Both the position numbers and the translations under genes were made by a program. Positions 57,529 through 64,000 of a stretch of DNA of 64,000 bases are shown in pieces. A model generated the notes under the pieces. It worked only from the letters and a program-made list of their open reading frames with translations. It ran no database searches and had not been told where the DNA came from. The DNA comes from Vicugna pacos (Eukaryota > Chordata > Mammalia > Artiodactyla > Camelidae): contig NC_132992.1 of the NCBI RefSeq assembly GCF_048564905.1, positions 32,226,501 to 32,290,500 of the forward strand, read 5' to 3'. The stretch's first letter is position 1; every line of letters begins with the position of its first letter.

Positions 57529-58164
57529 CCTGCTAAAGTATTTTGTGAGGCTCCCGCTGGCCTCCCTGCCGCCGTCCAGTGCTCCTGGAGTAGATGGTGG
57601 GGAAGCCCGGTCACAGTAGGAGGCAGCATCACTGACCAAAATGCCAACCATCTTCCCACCGTAGGAACAGTGAGAACAGGGACTCAGGAGCACTGTCTGG
57701 CTGCTTTACTGTTTTGCCTTCGAGATGTGAAAGTGATTGACTTCAGGACAACGAAGACAATACTTGGGGTGATTTCAGCTGGAGATTACTAGGCTGCCTT
57801 GGAAAGAAATCTTGCCCTTTTTGCACAAGTTGGGAGGTTTTTCTCTGGTAAGTAAAACTGAGTTTACTGCTCTGTCTTTTATTGTAGTATAGAAATACCT
57901 TGGAAGAGTCAAAGATGAGAAAATACTTAAAAATTGTAGCAAACGCTGCTTGGTGTACTTTTTTCATATTATTATATGCTGCCCAGCCTTTCAGTATACC
58001 ATCTGAATGAACTGATTTTCCATAAACATAAGAAACATGATACCATGGATGCTTATAATACAAAAAATCTGCTAAATGCACTTCAGGAAAATGTTGAGCT
58101 TTATTTTGTAGATAGACCCCTGTGCATTTCAGACACTGTCTCCCAACCCCCCAAGATTGTGTAC

Positions 58165-58275
58165 ACTGCCTGCCACTGGCTGAGCGCCTATGACAGGGAA
58201 GGCATTGTGCCAGATGGTGTGCAGGTATGTTCTCACTTAATTCTTACTAGAGCCCTTCAAGGTTGGTACATCCAC
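58165..58275 (+). repeat. MIR-family fragment
   Basis: tgagcgcctatgacagggaa, ggcattgtgccagatggtgt, ctcacttaattcttactaga follow MIR. Confidence 0.55.
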
Positions 58276-58284
58276 CTTTCAAAG

Positions 58285-58510
58285 GGCATTGTGGCAAAGT
58301 GCTTGAGATCAAAGACTTGGGTTGTGTTTCTAAATCTACCACTCATTAGTTGAGTGATCTTGGGAAAATGTCTTAATAATTTTTATGCTTCTGTTTCCCC
58401 ATATCTACAAGGTGGATGTTGATTGTATCTACCACACAGGTGCCTATGAGGAGTGAATGTGGTGATGAGTGCCAATGCTGCGCCCTGTGCCTGACAGAAA
58501 GATACTGGTT
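58285..58510 (+). repeat. MIR SINE, fairly complete
   Basis: agtgcttgagatcaaagact, tgatcttgggaaaatgtctt, atctacaaggtggatgttga and the 3' part gtgatgagtgccaatgctgc cover most of MIR. Confidence 0.7.
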
Positions 58511-59578
58511 ACTTATAGGAAAGGAAATTGCACATGAGAGGGGTTCACTACCTGCCTGGTGCTGCAGAGTCAGTGTCAGAGGGGCTCCTCCCCTCCATAT
58601 CCCGGTTAGAGCAGATGCCTTTGCTCACCCCAAGAGTAACTCCCTATCTCAATACAGTATTGTATTTATGGTACATATAACTTCTCAAAACTATCTTTAA
58701 AAAAATCCACTTGTTTAATTTTTTTCTTGTCCAACTGCACTGTAGGACTTTTACGTCCTCTTCACTACTGCCTCCTCCATGCCTGAACACTGCTTAGTAC
58801 ACAGGAGGCCAAAACAATATACATATTTGAAAATTTGAATAAATGTATGCAAGATAAAATTATTCGTAGAATCAATACTATTCAAACACTAATATAAAAG
58901 ATTAAGCTGAACTAATCTTTGTGTTGTTTATCTAGAATTGTCAAGATTTATACCCTGCAAATCACTTCCCATGAGGTTTAGTGTATTCAGTGTATCCACT
59001 GGCTTGACCTCTATTTCAGGTAAAGTGAGTTGCTATAGATCACAGACTTCATCTACCTTACTTGTTGCAGGAATGCCAGCGCTGTTGGAAGTGTGCCTTT
59101 CCCGTTCTGGACGCAGCCCTGCTAATACGAGGGTGATTTTTCCAGTGGATCAGTATTTCCATCAGAAACAAGCTTCACAGCATGTGAACTTCCTGAGTGG
59201 TGTCGTGGTGCCCTCAATGTCCCCTTCACTGAGTGGTGTGGCTGCTCTGACCTCAAGGGGAAATAAGGAAGTTGACTTGTGGCTTGTTTTTCCAGCAGCC
59301 CATCCCTTTGTGCTTCTAAATTCAGAGACATTAATGAGGCTTTTCAGGATATCCTTTATTTACAAGAGCTGCAGCCCTCTTCTTGGGGACAAAGTCAGAG
59401 GTTTGCCACTGAGACACCCCACAGTCCTGTTCCAGTTTTGAGATCATGATTTAAATTTGAGTACGTGGAAGGCACTGTTCCCTGATTTTAGCACCTCCCC
59501 CATGCTGATCCCTGTGTATATTTCAGTTGTTCTTTGGAAAGAAGGTTTTATAGTCAATTTACACTACCAATTTCACAC

Positions 59579-60696
<1,118 letters not shown>

Positions 60697-60904
60697 TTAC
60701 TATATGTTTTCCCAGCATTTCTCTTTTCTCCAGCATTTTAAGCCCCACAGAGAACAGAGAATGTTGCTTTTATAATTTTCAGAACTACTAGGGAAATTGT
60801 GGGCACAAAATCACTGTTTAAACAAAAATATGCATGTTGAACTAAATTAAGATTACTGTGGGCTGACACAGACAAGATAGAACATAAGTCTTACATACTT
60901 TTAA

Positions 60905-61378
60905 ACAGCTCTATTGAGGTCTAATTGACATTCCATTAAATTCATCCATTTTGAATTACAGTTCAGTGATTTTTAGTAAATTACCTGAGTTATGGAACCA
61001 TTATGATCATCCAATTTTAAACAGTTTTATCACCACAAAAAGATCTTTTCATGCTCAATTATACTTAATCCCTATTTCCATGCCTTGCCTCAGGCAAACA
61101 CTGGTCGATTTTATATCTCCATAGGTTCCTTTTTGAACATTTCATATACATGAAATCATTCAATATGTGACTTCTTGTTGTCTGGCTTTTTTCCTTAACA
61201 ATGTTTTTGAAGGTCATTTATACTGTAGCAAATATTAGTATTTAACTCCTTTTTATTCCTGAATAATAGTTCATTGTTTAATATACTAAACTTTGTTTCT
61301 CCATTCACCAGCTGCTGGACATTTGGACTGTTCCCATTTTGTGGCTATTAGGAATATATAACCACAAAGTAGAGCTCA
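60905..61378 (-). mobile_element. L1M 3'UTR-like fragment, antisense
   Basis: Well-known reverse L1M 3' sequence: gttcagtgatttttagtaaa, ttttatcaccacaaaaagat, cttgttgtctggcttttttc, ctgctggacatttggactgt. Related to 37730-38055. Confidence 0.7.
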
Positions 61379-61419
61379 TTATTACATTTAAAACATTTAC
61401 TGAGCATCACAAATATAGG

Positions 61420-61650
61420 TGATGTGGCAGATTCCATGTTTGGAATAGACACCACAGACTCCATACCAGACAGGGATGTGTTCTGATTCTTACAAAGGCA
61501 CTTACCAGACGTTTGACTTCAAGATAATTAATCTCTTTGAGCCTCAGTTTTCTTTTTTGTAAATTGGGAATAATAATTCTGTTGCATGACTTTTGCATTA
61601 GAATAATGTACATAAAGCAAAAGATAACTTAGCACATGGCACGTGTGAAC
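61420..61650 (+). repeat. MIR SINE
   Basis: gtggcagattccatgtttgg, cttcaagataattaatctct, ttgagcctcagttttctttt, attgggaataataattctgt follow MIR. It lies just upstream of the TRAV24 region. Confidence 0.75.
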
Positions 61651-62070
61651 CTTTATGATTTGGGAGATTTAAACAAATTTTAAATTTTCTTGAAAGCTCA
61701 TATAAAAGTTTGCTAGCCAAAGTGCTTTTCCTGCCACAGACTGTCATCTTAGTGTCTCAGGTTGAACACTAGCAGTCCACCATTAGTCCGCCCCCTTCTG
61801 AAAGGTTCTCGGTTCTCTTTGAGTTGTGACTCAGGGGAGATGTCCTCAAGGTTTGTGAAGCGGGTCTTAGGACAGCAGGTTTGATCTCTCCTTGTGAACC
61901 ACAGGAAACTGATTCTAGGTCAGGAATGGTTGGTGTGTCTCTAGGACATTGATGTGGTCTTGTCTCTGACTGTCTGGGCAACAAGATGCAGAATCCTGTT
62001 TTCTGAAGCAGAACATTCCACAGGTCTAGCCTGCAGAACATTCCTCTGCTGAGGACCTTGGGCAGGACAA

Positions 62071-62577
62071 ATGGAGAGGAATCCTTGGCCAGTCTCATTG
62101 CTGATCCTGTGGCTCCATCTTGGTGGTAAGTGCAGGGGCAGCCAAAGCAACTCTGAGTGGTCTGGGGTGGTGATGGGGAAGGAGGAGGATGCAGTCAGGC
62201 ACCTTTAGGTTCTATCTGGGAATGTGTGAAGACAGTGAACACTCCATGCAGAGATCAGTCTCTATGTCAGACTTTGTCTTTCTGAACAGGAGGGAGCAGC
62301 CACTTGAGCATGAAACAGAGTCCTCCACGGTTGCACGTTCAGGAAGGAGAGAGCACCAGTGCCACCTGCAGTTTCCCTTCCAGCTCTTTTTATGCTTTTC
62401 ATTTGTACAGATGGGAACCTGCAAGAGGTCCCAAGAACCTGTTTGTAATGTCTTTAAATGAGGATGAAAAGGAGGAAGGACGAATTAGAGTCACTCTGAA
62501 TACTAAGGACGGTCACAGCTCCCTGCACATCAAAGGACCCCAGGCCGAGGACTCAGCCACATACCTCTGTGCCTCCA
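62071..62577 (+). CDS. TRAV24: TRAV24-like V gene lacking the conserved tryptophan
   Basis: Leader exon 62071-62125 (MERNPWPVSLLILWLHLG) ends at GTAAGT. Intron 62126-62289, V exon 62290-62577. Mature GGSSHLSMKQSPPRLHVQEGE. Cys23 (ATCSFPSSSFYAFH), RWEPARGPKNLFVMSLNEDEKEEGRIRVTLNTK and AEDSATYLCAST closely follow human TRAV24. The core tryptophan of FR2 is leucine: the codon at 62403-62405 is TTG, giving HLYRWE where HWYRWE is expected. This residue packs against the intrachain disulphide, so folding is doubtful. Frame, splice sites and RSS are fine. By usual rules it would be an ORF rather than a functional gene, unless the change is allelic. Confidence 0.92.
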
Positions 62578-62616
62578 CACAGTGCCCTGCAGTCACCTGC
62601 AGGCCCAGCCCAAACC
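62578..62616 (+). promoter_or_regulatory. V-RSS of TRAV24
   Basis: Heptamer CACAGTG (62578-62584), 23-bp spacer, nonamer GCCCAAACC (62608-62616). Confidence 0.94.
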
Positions 62617-62649
62617 GGTGCCTGGTGCTGCTCTGGTGCCAGCATTGAT

Positions 62650-64000
62650 GAAGAGGCAAAAATTGGGTAGAAAATGCAAATTCAATGCATTACAGTGTTT
62701 TCAATAATTCAGTCACTGTAGCTCCCGAAACTACCTGCACTGTTACTAAGCATCACTAACCTGGACTCCCACCAACGTATTAGTTGTGTCATTGAGTCAG
62801 ATCCCTTGCCTCCTCTTTTGCCAGGATTCCAAGTGAACTAGATAGTAACTCAAACCTACATAAAACAATCTGGTTAATCTAGGGCAATATTTACCCTCCC
62901 ACATTGGGACTCATCCTAAGAGCTAGTCCTTCTGTCAGATTTCTACGCATGCATGAACGCAGCATGTGGACATGTGGCTAGGACTTTTCTCACATACGTG
63001 GCATGGAATCTGCCTATTTTATACCAGAACAGGCAATTCTGCTTCATTTAACTCATTGCAGATTTTGGTTTAGTTCAACCTTCCCCCTACGTGGACACTT
63101 GTATTTTCTTTCTTTTTCATGTGGGCTATTTGCATTTTTGAAAATCACTTGTAATGACACTTGGTCTCTCCTCCAGGGTCTCTGACTGTGATATTGAACA
63201 ATAACTGAACGCTATGGTCTGAGTTTCTTCATTTCTAATCCCCAGGTGTATGAGGCTGGTCGCATATCTGGCGCTGCACTCACTCTGCAGCTTTCCAAAT
63301 AATCCACCAGTTTAATACCCCGTAGTTCCTCTGGAGACCTTTAATTCTGGAAGCTTTCTGGATTTTGTCAACAAGATCAACTTCCTTCTGTGCTTCTACA
63401 AGCAACAGCTTGAATTGAAGTTTTCTTCCAACGTCTACATTAGTAACTAGTTATCCAGCTGCTGTCCAGCTTCCTGAATTATGTTGCTGTTCTCTCTCGC
63501 TCTCTCTTATTACGTGCTATTTTTCTCCCTTTTTTTTGTAGATTTATGTTTTTAAAATCTTATTACTGTCATTTTCTCATGCTTAGGAAAAAATAATACA
63601 TATTATAAAACCCATATTGGATTGCATACAAATCCCTGACTGGAACCAATTAAGATGTACATGCATGAAAAGATTTTTTTTCAAAGATCATTCACAGGCA
63701 GTAATGAATATCTATGACCATCAGACAGAATGCCTGAATCCGTTCTGCTCCATAGCTAGCAAATTGCATGTTTAGAACTGAAAGTCTGAGCACAAGACTG
63801 AGTGAGGGGAACCCACAGATCACTGCGCACTCGTGCTTGTGTAGTCGAACAGTATGGAGAAGAGCTGCTGGTCAACCCGCAAACAGGGTCCCCATCATTA
63901 CTGGCACAAATATCAGTGGAATAAAATACTAATATTGTCAATAATGATCCTGCGGCTTTAGCTAACTCTGAATAGGTAGAAACATAAGGCACAGAAAAAA
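62650..64000. other. Intergenic region to the window end, nothing recognised
   Basis: No V gene, relic or confidently named repeat seen after TRAV24. Confidence 0.5.

Larger units (their letters stand above)
54530..59575. other. Intergenic region between TRDV1 and the RPSA retrocopy
   Basis: No V gene seen. Holds a short tandem duplication (55134-55180), MIR and L2 fragments (56820-58510) and a reverse CTCF-like motif (57515). An unexplained 167-codon open frame at 58938-59441 has no recognisable domain. Confidence 0.5.

Noticed and set aside
58938-59441. 167-codon open frame between TRDV1 and TRAV24
   Set aside because: No recognisable domain, leader, splice-RSS structure or V-type cysteine/tryptophan pattern. 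Not supported as a gene; a homology search for any conserved match would settle it.

Overview
The window is a mammalian stretch of the T-cell receptor alpha/delta (TRA/TRD) variable-gene array. It carries 13 recognisable V segments plus one V relic, all on the + strand. The repeat content points to a camelid: a tRNA-derived SINE of the Vic-1 type near 42.9 kb and artiodactyl-type L1 3' ends. The species call is inference; the locus call is firm. V groups are named by comparison with remembered human proteins, and synteny agrees from TRAV16 onward: (TRAV10)-TRAV12-TRAV16-TRAV18 x3-TRAV19-TRAV20-TRAV21-TRAV8-TRAV22-TRAV23/DV6-TRDV1-TRAV24. Human order is 16-17-18-19-20-21-22-23DV6-DV1-24, so I see no TRAV17, TRAV18 is tripled, and a TRAV8 member sits between TRAV21 and TRAV22.

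Layout. 0-3.2 kb: 3' part of a damaged TRAV10-like segment, an L1 5'UTR-like block, then TRAV12. 7.4-8 kb: TRAV16. 10.2-23 kb: three TRAV18 units in tandem, with mosaic relationships. 24.1-25.1 kb: a TRAV19-like gene whose leader splice donor has grown into a 14-unit, 9-bp minisatellite in which every unit is donor-like and frame-preserving. 25.1-31.9 kb: gene-free L1/L2 remains. 31.9-41 kb: TRAV20, TRAV21 (one-base frameshift) and TRAV8, separated by old L1, Tigger and LTR-like fossils. 45.4-54.5 kb: TRAV22, a twin-primed L1, a TRAV16/8-like V relic, TRAV23/DV6 and TRDV1. 54.5-62 kb: MIR/L2 pieces and a full-length RPSA processed pseudogene. 62.1-62.6 kb: TRAV24, which has lost its conserved tryptophan.

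How the genes work together. Each V gene has a short leader exon, a phase-1 intron, a V exon and a 3' recombination signal with a 23-bp spacer (heptamer-23-nonamer). RAG1/RAG2 join one V to downstream D/J segments, which lie to the right, outside the window. TRDV1 serves delta chains, TRAV23/DV6 can serve both, and the rest serve alpha chains. CTCF-like motifs, all in the same orientation, lie about 190-300 bp upstream of the start codons of TRAV12, TRAV16, all three TRAV18 copies and TRAV20. This fits the known association of CTCF sites with V promoters in this locus. Judged by sequence alone, the best candidates for functional genes are TRAV16, the three TRAV18 copies, TRAV8, TRAV22, TRAV23/DV6 and TRDV1. 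TRAV10, TRAV19, TRAV20, TRAV21 and TRAV24 each carry a visible defect in coding sequence or RSS; TRAV12 is intermediate.
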